From the NCBI RefSeq assembly GCF_003946625.1, contig NZ_RHOR01000009.1, positions 1 through 64,000 on the forward strand: 64,000 nucleotides of DNA, in the 5' to 3' direction. Below, piece by piece: positions 24,209 through 31,617 of the stretch. Below the pieces are notes generated by a model. It made no database searches. It saw nothing but the letters and a program-made list of their open reading frames with translations, and had not been told where the DNA came from. Every line of letters begins with the position of its first letter. Within the stretch, counting starts at the first letter, position 1. Source of the DNA: Companilactobacillus kedongensis (GTDB lineage: Bacteria; Bacillota; Bacilli; Lactobacillales; Lactobacillaceae). Made by a program: the position numbers and the translations under genes.

Positions 24209-24921
24209 ATTAGATCCTCCAAATTAGGCTTATTTTGATTCTGTAATTTCAACTTCAAAGCCTGATATTCAGCGTTTCTGGCATCTAATTCTTCCTGTAA
24301 AGCTGTAAGTTTATCGTCTTTGGATTCGTCAATGAAACGGTCATAGAGGTTATGATCAGGTTTATATACGTTATATCCAGTCTTAGAACGTTTTTTTAAT
24401 TCTTTAAAAAGTTGGTCGTCAGAATATAATTGCAGGCCTTTTTCGATACGTTTAGCTTTATCCACTTCACGAAAGAGAGAAGCTACAAAATGACTAGTTA
24501 AATATTTTTCATCAACTTGCAGATCTTGGTATTGGGCCTTTTTAGCGATTGTTAAAAATCCTGGTGCCCGTTGAGTTTGTGGGGATAATTCAACTGATTC
24601 TTCATCAAAAGCACGGTAGATCAAAACACCAATATGGTCGGGAATCTCATCCTTAACTTCCTCAAATAACTCTTTTGTTAAAACAAAGTAATTGTAGTTA
24701 CCGATAAATGATAATTTAGCTTTAGAATGGAAGTCATTTTTAGTGATTTTTAGTTCAAAACAGCGCCACTCTATTTCACCATTTGGAAGTTGTCGGTAGC
24801 TTAAAGTATCAACGATACCTTTTTTATCAGGCATCGAAACCTCTTCGACAACATAAGACTCCTGTTCTAAACAGTATTGATAAAGAGTGCTTTCCAGATT
24901 TTTAGTTAACTTGGTTTTCAT
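24205..24921 (-). CDS. Putative PD-(D/E)XK-fold nuclease-like protein
   Basis: 238-aa protein, first gene of a two-gene operon. An early segment (about residues 25-65) reads PDKKGIVDTLSYR...EWRCFELKITKNDF, which fits the D...ExK core of PD-(D/E)XK nucleases (MmcB/VRR-like), with GNYNYFVLT as the following strand. The C-terminal 40 residues are charged and probably coiled coil (LQEELDARNAEYQALKLKLQ). ATG 24921 is chosen because AGGTAGGA is six bases upstream; a TTG seven codons earlier overlaps it. Pairing with an sce7725-like gene suggests it acts in place of an sce7726 partner. The assignment rests on motif shape; structure prediction would settle it. Confidence 0.55.
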   Translation of the reverse strand: MKTKLTKNLESTLYQYCLEQESYVVEEVSMPDKKGIVDTLSYRQLPNGEIEWRCFELKITKNDFHSKAKLSFIGNYNYFVLTKELFEEVKDEIPDHIGVLIYRAFDEESVELSPQTQRAPGFLTIAKKAQYQDLQVDEKYLTSHFVASLFREVDKAKRIEKGLQLYSDDQLFKELKKRSKTGYNVYKPDHNLYDRFIDESKDDKLTALQEELDARNAEYQALKLKLQNQNKPNLEDLI

Positions 24922-24983
24922 CTTGATCCTACCTTTGGACAATATCTTCCTACATTATAGAATATACGTTCGTATTTGTCGCT

Positions 24984-25032
24984 AAAAAAAGATATATCGC
25001 ACTGAATAAAATCAGGTAGATATATCTTTTTT
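24984..25032 (-). terminator. Terminator after the histidine kinase gene
   Basis: GATATATC (24991-24998) and GATATATC (25019-25026) pair, extended by A-run/T-run pairing. On the minus strand it follows the two-component operon. Confidence 0.8.
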
Positions 25033-25056
25033 AGTATCAATTATTTACTCTCATGG

Positions 25057-26061
25057 CTATGACACAGTTCGTTGATAATATGGCAGATCTAGAAAAGTAA
25101 TAATAATTTCTGTACCGTTATCCACCTGTGAATTGATTTCAATTTTATGACCAAGTTTATCCACCATTTTTTTAACCAAATATAATCCCATACCAGTCGA
25201 TTTACTGCCGGAAGTACGACCATTACTGCCAGTAAAGCCCTTGTTGAAGACTCGAGTAATGTCTTGATCAGAAATTCCGACACCATTGTCCTTAATATGC
25301 AGAGCAACGTTATTTTCTTTGTCAGTGGTAAAAATAGAGATTTTTCCACCTTGGTCTGTGTATTTGAGACTGTTAGAGATAATTTGGTTGAGTATAAAAC
25401 TAAGCCATTTTTCATCAGTCAAAATTTTCTCGGAAGTAACATCGAGTTCGATTCCGATGTGTTTGGCAATAAACATACGCTTATTAGTTCTGATTGAAGC
25501 TTTAACTATATTATTCAGGTCTTGTTCTTGGATTAAATAGTCATTTGAGAAATTATTTAAGCGGGCGAAATACAGGGCCTGATCAACTAAGTAGTCTATC
25601 TGATCAATTTCCTCATCAAGTAATTCTTTATCTAATTCAGAATCTTGAGACAACTTCAAGGCTGCTAATGGAACCTTAATATCATGTACCCAAGACTCCG
25701 TATATTCACGCTGATCTTTTTGATTTTGGTAGAGTTCGGTTAATTCTTTGCGATATTCTAAGGAAATATCGTTGATCTTTTCTTGGATAAACTTTTCTTC
25801 GTAATTTTTGGCGCCAAACAGCTCTTTAGAGAGGTCATTATTACTATTTTGAAGGATTTTATACCAATCTTTCTTCCTATTAAAAGACAGAATTAAACTG
25901 ACAGAAGAAATCAAGATAGCTAAGATCCAGGTATAGATCAAAGTTCCAGTCTGAAAATGGACTTGTGGGTCCAAATAAAAGACAATCTCGATAAAGGTTA
26001 TCCCAAAGAGGATAACTAATATCAGAGCTAAATGATCACGCAGATATTTAAAAAATGTCAT
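25057..26061 (-). CDS. Sensor histidine kinase, BceS-like (intramembrane-sensing)
   Basis: 334-aa kinase with two membrane helices near the N-terminus (about 10-32 and 40-62) and almost no extracellular loop between them, as in BceS/GraS kinases that sense through a BceB-type permease. A coiled coil leads to the dimerisation domain with the phosphoacceptor His in ESWVHDIKVPLAAL. The ATPase domain shows the N-box (NQIISNSLKYT), DNGVGIS and GMGLYLVKKM. ATG 26061 follows GAGG; a TTG two codons earlier is less good. It lies 12 bases after the response regulator and is divergent from the ABC genes, matching the usual Bce module. Confidence 0.92.
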   Translation of the reverse strand: MTFFKYLRDHLALILVILFGITFIEIVFYLDPQVHFQTGTLIYTWILAILISSVSLILSFNRKKDWYKILQNSNNDLSKELFGAKNYEEKFIQEKINDISLEYRKELTELYQNQKDQREYTESWVHDIKVPLAALKLSQDSELDKELLDEEIDQIDYLVDQALYFARLNNFSNDYLIQEQDLNNIVKASIRTNKRMFIAKHIGIELDVTSEKILTDEKWLSFILNQIISNSLKYTDQGGKISIFTTDKENNVALHIKDNGVGISDQDITRVFNKGFTGSNGRTSGSKSTGMGLYLVKKMVDKLGHKIEINSQVDNGTEIIITFLDLPYYQRTVS

Positions 26062-26073
26062 AAGCAACCTCGT

Positions 26074-26748
26074 TTAAGGAATAATATAGCCTTGGCCAAC
26101 TTTAGTAACGATGTAATCATTGAGGCCAAATTGGGAAATTTTGGTTCTGAGACGATTTATATTTACGGTCAAGGTATTGTCATCAACAAATCTTTCATCG
26201 TCCCACATGAAGTTTAATAACTGCTCACGTGTAACGATTTTGCCTTGGTCACGCAATAAACGTTGCAGTAGTTTATATTCATTTTTCGATAAGTCGATCT
26301 TTTCGTCACCGATTTCTACAGTACCGTTTGATAAATTTAGTTTTAGACCGTTGTACTCAATAACGTCACTATTATTCTTTGTAAAATCATATGTGCGACG
26401 CAGTAGAGCATTGATCTTAGCAATTAAAATATCGACGGAAAATGGCTTTTCGACGAAGTCATCAGCCCCCATATTCATAGCCATGATTTGATCCATATTA
26501 GAATTACGTGAAGAAATAATAATAATCGGGATCTTAGAGATTTTTCGGATCTCTTGATTCCAATAGTAACCGTCAAAGACTGGTAGATTAATATCCAGCA
26601 AAATCAAATCTGGTTTGTATTCTTTGAATTGCTCAAGGACTGTTTCAAAATTTTCAGTTACATAGTTGTCTAAATGCCATTTTTCGAGATTCTCACTGAT
26701 TAACTTGGAGATAGATGGGTCATCTTCAATAATCATAATTTTTGCCAT
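26074..26748 (-). CDS. Response regulator, OmpR family, BceR-like
   Basis: 224-aa regulator. The receiver domain has the acidic pair EDD at the start, phosphoacceptor Asp in LILLDINLPVFDG, and a conserved Lys in DDFVEKPF. The C-terminal winged helix (about 130-224) ends with the wing VTKVGQGYIIP. ATG 26748 (MAKIMIIEDD) follows GGGGGT; an upstream GTG would add five residues. It is the first gene of the regulator-kinase pair and diverges from the bceAB-like operon 75 bases away, which it probably activates in response to peptide antibiotics. Confidence 0.93.
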   Translation of the reverse strand: MAKIMIIEDDPSISKLISENLEKWHLDNYVTENFETVLEQFKEYKPDLILLDINLPVFDGYYWNQEIRKISKIPIIIISSRNSNMDQIMAMNMGADDFVEKPFSVDILIAKINALLRRTYDFTKNNSDVIEYNGLKLNLSNGTVEIGDEKIDLSKNEYKLLQRLLRDQGKIVTREQLLNFMWDDERFVDDNTLTVNINRLRTKISQFGLNDYIVTKVGQGYIIP

Positions 26749-26823
26749 GGAATTAACCCCCACATGATAGAATAAAGCTAACTATTATCATAACAGTAAT
26801 TATTAATTTATGGAGAGTACGCT

Positions 26824-27594
26824 GTGCAAATTGTTGTAAAGAATATTGCTAAAGATTATGGGAAAAGATTCAATGCTGTACATGCTATCAAGGACATTGG
26901 TTTAGAAGTGAAGCACGGTGAATTTTTGGGGATCATGGGTCCGTCTGGTGCCGGAAAATCAACACTGTTAAATATCATTTCAACCAATGAACGTCCGGAC
27001 CACGGACAAGTCTTAATAGATGGAATCGACATGACGGGATTGCATGATAAGGAACAAGCTAAATATCGTCGTAATAAGATGGGGTTTATTTATCAGAGTT
27101 TTGAGTTGTTGGATTCTCTGAACGTTAAAGAAAATATCATCCTACCGATGGCCTTGAATCATGCTTCTAAAAGATTGATTGAACAAAACTTTAAACATAT
27201 GACCAAGTTATTGAATATTGAAGGGCTATCTAAAAGGAGTGTTGACGATTTGTCTCTGGGACAAAAACAGATTGTCGCTGCTGCCCGCGCTTTGATAAAT
27301 AGTCCAGAAATCTTGTTTGCAGATGAACCGACGGGTAGTTTGGATTCTAAGTCAGCAACGATCTTACTGAATTATATGCAATTGATCAATGATAAAGAGA
27401 AGACAACTATTTTGATGGCGACACATGATGCCTTTACAGCTAGTTATTGTTCACGAGTCATCTTTGTTAAGGATGGCGTTATCTTCGCTGAAGTGGTCAA
27501 CCCTGGCGATCGTAATAAATTTTTTGAACAGATAATCAATATGCAGCGAACTATCGGTGGGGGGAGCTATTTCAATGTTTCTCAAAATAATTAG
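26824..27594 (+). CDS. ABC transporter ATP-binding protein, BceA-like
   Basis: 256-aa ATPase of the MacB/BceA type: Walker A GPSGAGKST, Q-loop YQSFELLD, signature LSLGQKQ (variant of LSGGQ, with Leu for Gly), Walker B ILFADEPTGSLD and H-loop ATHDAF. It starts at GTG 26824 with GGAG nine bases upstream. Its end overlaps the permease gene by 20 bases. With the permease it should form a Bce-type resistance transporter that frees lipid II-cycle intermediates from antimicrobial peptides such as bacitracin or lantibiotics; the actual substrate is not evident. Confidence 0.94.
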   Translation: MQIVVKNIAKDYGKRFNAVHAIKDIGLEVKHGEFLGIMGPSGAGKSTLLNIISTNERPDHGQVLIDGIDMTGLHDKEQAKYRRNKMGFIYQSFELLDSLNVKENIILPMALNHASKRLIEQNFKHMTKLLNIEGLSKRSVDDLSLGQKQIVAAARALINSPEILFADEPTGSLDSKSATILLNYMQLINDKEKTTILMATHDAFTASYCSRVIFVKDGVIFAEVVNPGDRNKFFEQIINMQRTIGGGSYFNVSQNN

Positions 27595-29569
27595 ACGTAG
27601 CTTCTATAATATGAAGGACAGCTATCTGATCTACATCTTGTCCTGTAGTTTTGCCGTCGGGATGTTCAGTATCCTGTTGTCGTTGGTCGACAATCCACGT
27701 CTAAAAAGTGGTATCTCAAGTTGGAGTGCTAGTCTGAACAATATTACTTTAGGATTTAGTGTACTTTTTATTTTTTGTGTCTTTGTCTATATGGGGTTTG
27801 TTGGTGGATTCTTTATCAAACAGCAGACTAATGAATTTAAAACTTTTGAAAAATTTGGAATGTCACGTTGGACTGTAATCGTAATCGGTTTTATCCAAAC
27901 ATTCGTTGTCCAATTGATCTCATGGCTGATCGGGATAATTATTGCTCTTATCTTTCAAAAATTTTTTGGGATGTTATTGCTATATTTGATGGGAGTTAAA
28001 ACTGGCTTTATGTTCCGATTTACTGGCAATATTTTTAGTATGTTGTGGCAAATTTGCTTATATTCGACAATAGTATTCAGTATTATGAACTCATTTAGAG
28101 TTCGGAGATTGTTAAAGAAGAATAAAGATAAATCTGAACGAACTCCTAGGTGGTATATCCGATTACCAGGCGGAATTGTCGGTATTTTGCTGTTTATTAG
28201 CGGCATATTAGTAACAGTTATATTATTTGGAGATGTGAAAGATAGCAATCAGACCGCTGCCGTTGCCGAACTATCTTTTCTATTTGTGGCCTATCTGGCA
28301 GGGACTTATCTGATGTATTATGGATTTTTACCAAGCTTTTTGACGATCCTGCAACATACTAAAAAAATTGCCTATGCTGGGATCAATATGTTTTCATTCA
28401 AATATTTTAAAGAACGGTTAACGAAAAATGTTTCAATATTGTGGTTTATCACTGAATTATCGTCTTTAGCTTTGATACTATTGTCATTTTGTTATTTTGG
28501 ATATAAGTCAATTTATACCAACTATGCATATGCACATCCCTTTGAATTGACTGCCAATCAGAAAACAGTCGATCCAATCAAAAAATATTTAAAGGAAAAC
28601 AAGTCCCAAATAACCCGTTCTTACAAAACGACCGTTAAAACAACCGTTATTCAGCGAGGATCGAATAATGAGATGTTACCAGGTACCTTTATATCGTATT
28701 CAGATTATCAAAAACTGCCTAAGAGTAACATTGCTAGAAATCCGCGGATAACTAAAAAAGAATTTTTAGTATTGGACTTTGGATATACTGTTCCGGGATA
28801 TGCATCAGATAAATCTAATACAGCTGTGGTAAAGGTTAAAAATGCCAAGACTATCAAAACCAATAAAATAGGTTCAGCATTTCCTTATGGATCGACTATG
28901 TATCAAGGGCTGATGATTGTTGCACCGGATAAGTATTATCAAAAACTAAAGCCGGAAGTGAGAAATACATTTTACGGATGGTTCTTTAAAGATGGAGATC
29001 GACTGACGCATAAGCAATACGAGAAGTTAAATAAACAGGAATATACTAGTGGCGTCCAAATAAAAAAAGCCGCCAACTTAGCTGATACTAAGATGACGAC
29101 TGATACAGATAGACGAAATAGTTCTGATACTTCTGTTTATATGGATTCAAACTTTTCAAGGCAAAAAAATGCTAAGGTACAGGTAAATCAGATAAGCGGA
29201 TTTGGGATATTTATCGTTGCTATGTTCAGCGTATCACTGCTGATTGCACTGGGTAGTGTGTTAACTTTGAGATTATTATTAAGGGATGATTCCGAGTGGA
29301 AACAGCTCAAAACGCTGAATAAAATTGGAGTAAGTAAAAGTGAGATTAAAGAAATTGTCAAAAAAGAAACGATTTATTCGTTTGTCATTCCGATTATTTT
29401 TGCCGTCTTACAATCCTATATCGTAATTGCTTTGCTCGACCGTTACCCAAAGACGACGATGGTGATACCATTTATTTTGATTAACCTTGGTTATATTGCA
29501 CTTTATGGGATAATAGGGTTTGTAACTTACCTGATATCTTGGCGCAGTGTTAATCAGAAACTTAGCTGA
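27575..29569 (+). CDS. ABC transporter permease, BceB-like (FtsX fold)
   Basis: 664-aa membrane protein with the BceB plan: about ten helices and a large extracellular domain of about 200 residues (roughly 315-535) before the last three helices. The FtsX-type helix bundle begins with SYLIYILSCSFAVGMFSILLS. ATG 27575 (MFLKIIRRSF) is preceded by GGGGGAG; an upstream in-frame start is unnecessary. The extracellular domain, rich in Lys, Thr and Tyr, is where these permeases bind the peptide and signal to the kinase. It overlaps the convergent downstream gene by 8 bases. Confidence 0.93.
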   Translation: MFLKIIRRSFYNMKDSYLIYILSCSFAVGMFSILLSLVDNPRLKSGISSWSASLNNITLGFSVLFIFCVFVYMGFVGGFFIKQQTNEFKTFEKFGMSRWTVIVIGFIQTFVVQLISWLIGIIIALIFQKFFGMLLLYLMGVKTGFMFRFTGNIFSMLWQICLYSTIVFSIMNSFRVRRLLKKNKDKSERTPRWYIRLPGGIVGILLFISGILVTVILFGDVKDSNQTAAVAELSFLFVAYLAGTYLMYYGFLPSFLTILQHTKKIAYAGINMFSFKYFKERLTKNVSILWFITELSSLALILLSFCYFGYKSIYTNYAYAHPFELTANQKTVDPIKKYLKENKSQITRSYKTTVKTTVIQRGSNNEMLPGTFISYSDYQKLPKSNIARNPRITKKEFLVLDFGYTVPGYASDKSNTAVVKVKNAKTIKTNKIGSAFPYGSTMYQGLMIVAPDKYYQKLKPEVRNTFYGWFFKDGDRLTHKQYEKLNKQEYTSGVQIKKAANLADTKMTTDTDRRNSSDTSVYMDSNFSRQKNAKVQVNQISGFGIFIVAMFSVSLLIALGSVLTLRLLLRDDSEWKQLKTLNKIGVSKSEIKEIVKKETIYSFVIPIIFAVLQSYIVIALLDRYPKTTMVIPFILINLGYIALYGIIGFVTYLISWRSVNQKLS

Positions 29570-30008
29570 TTTCGTATTCTTTGAGGAAGAATCCAAATGG
29601 TTCTTCTGAAAAACGTTGGATCTCGGTGTTGATCTGCTTCTTGATGAATGAGCGCCAATTTTTCAGTGATGATTCATCGGGAAAAGTAGTAATAATTAAA
29701 TATTCTAAGCGATTATCATTTTTTTGAAAGATTTCTGAATCTCTGTCATTGATGACAAAATCATCAGAATACATCTTACTGTCAAAAATAGCAGCTTGAT
29801 CCTTGTTAAATTTCAAATAAGTTAATAAAAATAACCGATTTGATTCGTCAACGGATCCAGTCTTCTTACGGTATTGACCAGATTCAGCTAATACTTTTAT
29901 TAAAAGATGATCTGCTTTATCATCAAATAAGGGTTTTAATAAAGTATCAGCACTAGTCTGTTGATTCTTTAAAAAATTATATGTTCCTAGCTTTAATGTT
30001 ATGTTCAT
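29562..30008 (-). CDS. Conserved hypothetical protein, possibly ABM-like fold
   Basis: 148-aa soluble protein, start chosen at ATG 30008 (MNITLKLGTYNF) with AAAGG upstream. The second half has alternating strand-helix character (LEYLIITTFPDESSLKNWRSFIKK), which is suggestive of the dimeric ferredoxin-like fold of antibiotic-biosynthesis-monooxygenase/HmoB proteins, but no catalytic residues can be named and the match is weak. It is convergent with the permease gene and divergent from the MBL gene. Function unknown. Confidence 0.6.
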   Translation of the reverse strand: MNITLKLGTYNFLKNQQTSADTLLKPLFDDKADHLLIKVLAESGQYRKKTGSVDESNRLFLLTYLKFNKDQAAIFDSKMYSDDFVINDRDSEIFQKNDNRLEYLIITTFPDESSLKNWRSFIKKQINTEIQRFSEEPFGFFLKEYEIS

Positions 30009-30050
30009 AATTATTGAAATCCTTTCAACAAAATTTTTGGAGGTTTTCAC

Positions 30051-30773
30051 ATGTTAATTACAGTATTAGGTTTCTATGGAGGATACCCACATAACGGTAT
30101 CGGAACTTCAGGATATTTACTAAGAGATGACAATTTCAATGTGTTGATCGATTGCGGTAGTGGGGTATTGAACGTCTTATCCAACTATCTCGACCCAACT
30201 GATTTGGATGCGGTTGTCTTATCTCACTATCACCATGATCATACCGCAGATCTTGGAGTTTTGCAGTATAATTGGCTAGCTGCAGATAAGGAACAACCAC
30301 TTCCAATCTATGGTCACACACAAGATTTTGTTAACTTTGCTCAATTGACAGAGGGCAATGCTACCAAAGGAATTGCTTATAATGATTATGAGCCTACTAA
30401 CATCGGACCATTTAAGTTTGAGTTTTTAAGAACGATTCACCCAGTACCTGCATACGCAATGCGTATAACTAAGGGTGATGAGACAATAGTCTATACTGCT
30501 GATACTACTTATTTTGATGGATTAGTAGATTTTGCTAAAGGAGCCGATCTCTTGATCACCGATACCAACTTCCCTGAAGAAGTTACTGGTAGAAAGTGGC
30601 ACATGAATACCAAAGAGTCAGGTACCTTAGCAAAGGATGCAGGAGTTAAACGAATGATGATCAGTCATCTTCCTCAAACCTACAAAAAGCAAACTTTGTT
30701 AGAACAATCACAGAAGTATGCCGGCGATATCCCTGTAATTAGGGCATTCCAAGGACTTGAAGTTCAAGTTTAA
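30051..30773 (+). CDS. MBL-fold metallo-hydrolase (RNase Z-like/YhfI type)
   Basis: 240-aa metallo-beta-lactamase-fold hydrolase. The metal motif is SHYHHDHTAD (HxHxDH) near residue 57. A further His is in TIHPVPAYAMRI, the bridging Asp in VYTADTTYFDG and a last His in ISHLPQT. The size and lack of an exosite arm fit the small YhfI-like group rather than tRNA-maturing RNase Z. GGAGG precedes ATG 30051. The substrate is not known. Confidence 0.9.
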   Translation: MLITVLGFYGGYPHNGIGTSGYLLRDDNFNVLIDCGSGVLNVLSNYLDPTDLDAVVLSHYHHDHTADLGVLQYNWLAADKEQPLPIYGHTQDFVNFAQLTEGNATKGIAYNDYEPTNIGPFKFEFLRTIHPVPAYAMRITKGDETIVYTADTTYFDGLVDFAKGADLLITDTNFPEEVTGRKWHMNTKESGTLAKDAGVKRMMISHLPQTYKKQTLLEQSQKYAGDIPVIRAFQGLEVQV

Positions 30774-30829
30774 ATTCTGTTCCTAGTGTCATAGGTATTA
30801 CACTTGTAGACTATAAATAGGCTATAATC

Positions 30830-30857
30830 TTTAGTATAATAAAAAAATTATACTAAA
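30830..30857. other. Perfect 11-bp inverted repeat upstream of spx
   Basis: TTTAGTATAAT (30830-30840), six A, then ATTATACTAAA (30847-30857). It lacks a convincing T-run, so an operator or an RNA stem is as likely as a terminator. It lies 180-205 bases before spx. Confidence 0.45.
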
Positions 30858-31034
30858 TGTGAATCTATCACAAAATAGCTTATTTGACGGGTCGTCAAGT
30901 TCACAATCTATAAAAGTGAGAACAAGCATTCGTTAGTTTTTATTACAAAAAGTATAGATTTTGTATTAGTAATACGATACAATATTATTGTGTTAGTAAT
31001 CAAATGCACAATATACAGAAAAGGAGAGATTATA

Positions 31035-31433
31035 ATGGTAACTATTTATACATCTCCAAGTTGCACTTCATGCCGTAAAGCAAAGGCTTGGCTCGAACAA
31101 CACGATATTCCTTACAAAGAAAGAAATATTTATTCTGAACCCTTAAACAAACAAGAAATTAAACAAGTCCTACAAATGACAGAAAACGGAACTGAAGAAA
31201 TCATTTCTACACGTTCTAAAGCATTCCAAAACTTAAAGGTTGATCTTGATGATCTTACGATCGATCAATTATTAGCTTTGGTACAAGAGAACCCTGGATT
31301 ATTGAAGCGCCCAATCATCATGGATGACAAGCGTCTCCAAGTAGGATTCAACGAAGACGAGATCAGAAGATTCTTGCCTAGAAGTGTTAGAACTATGGAA
31401 TTACAAAAAGCTCAACTTATGGCTGGGTTATAG
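31035..31433 (+). CDS. spx: Transcriptional regulator Spx
   Basis: 132-aa ArsC-fold regulator that binds the RNA polymerase alpha C-terminal domain and controls thiol-stress genes. The redox switch C10-x-x-C13 ([11 protein letters not shown]) is intact, as is the family segment [22 protein letters not shown]'s start ([10 protein letters not shown]). Length is exactly typical. AAGGAG precedes ATG 31035. Spx is degraded by ClpXP with the adaptor SpxH, whose gene lies at 36337. It is monocistronic with its own terminator. Confidence 0.97.
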   Translation: MVTIYTSPSCTSCRKAKAWLEQHDIPYKERNIYSEPLNKQEIKQVLQMTENGTEEIISTRSKAFQNLKVDLDDLTIDQLLALVQENPGLLKRPIIMDDKRLQVGFNEDEIRRFLPRSVRTMELQKAQLMAGL

Positions 31434-31436
31434 GAG

Positions 31437-31465
31437 AGTCGTTCACAAAAGTGAACGGCTTTTTT
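31437..31465 (+). terminator. spx terminator
   Basis: GTCGTTCAC (31438-31446), loop AAAA, GTGAACGGC (31451-31459), then a T-run. Confidence 0.9.
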
Positions 31466-31543
31466 GTTTGTCACAAAAGATAATTGACGGATGAGTCTTT
31501 GATGTTGGTATATCTCATTTTTGGCAATTTCATTTTTTGAATT

Positions 31544-31573
31544 TTGACGAGCGCTTTTATAAATACCTATATA
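31544..31573 (+). promoter_or_regulatory. Likely promoter of LRR/WxL-like gene
   Basis: TTGACG (31544-31549), 18-bp spacer, TATATA (31568-31573), 44 bases before the start codon. Confidence 0.5.
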
Positions 31574-31617
31574 TTATGGATATATAAGATTTAATCAATT
31601 GTTTTTTGGAGGAGATT

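Noticed and set aside
26749..26823. BceR operator between the two-component and ABC genes
   Set aside because: Only loose AT-rich repeats (TAACAGTAATTATTA) are present; no convincing inverted repeat could be assigned.
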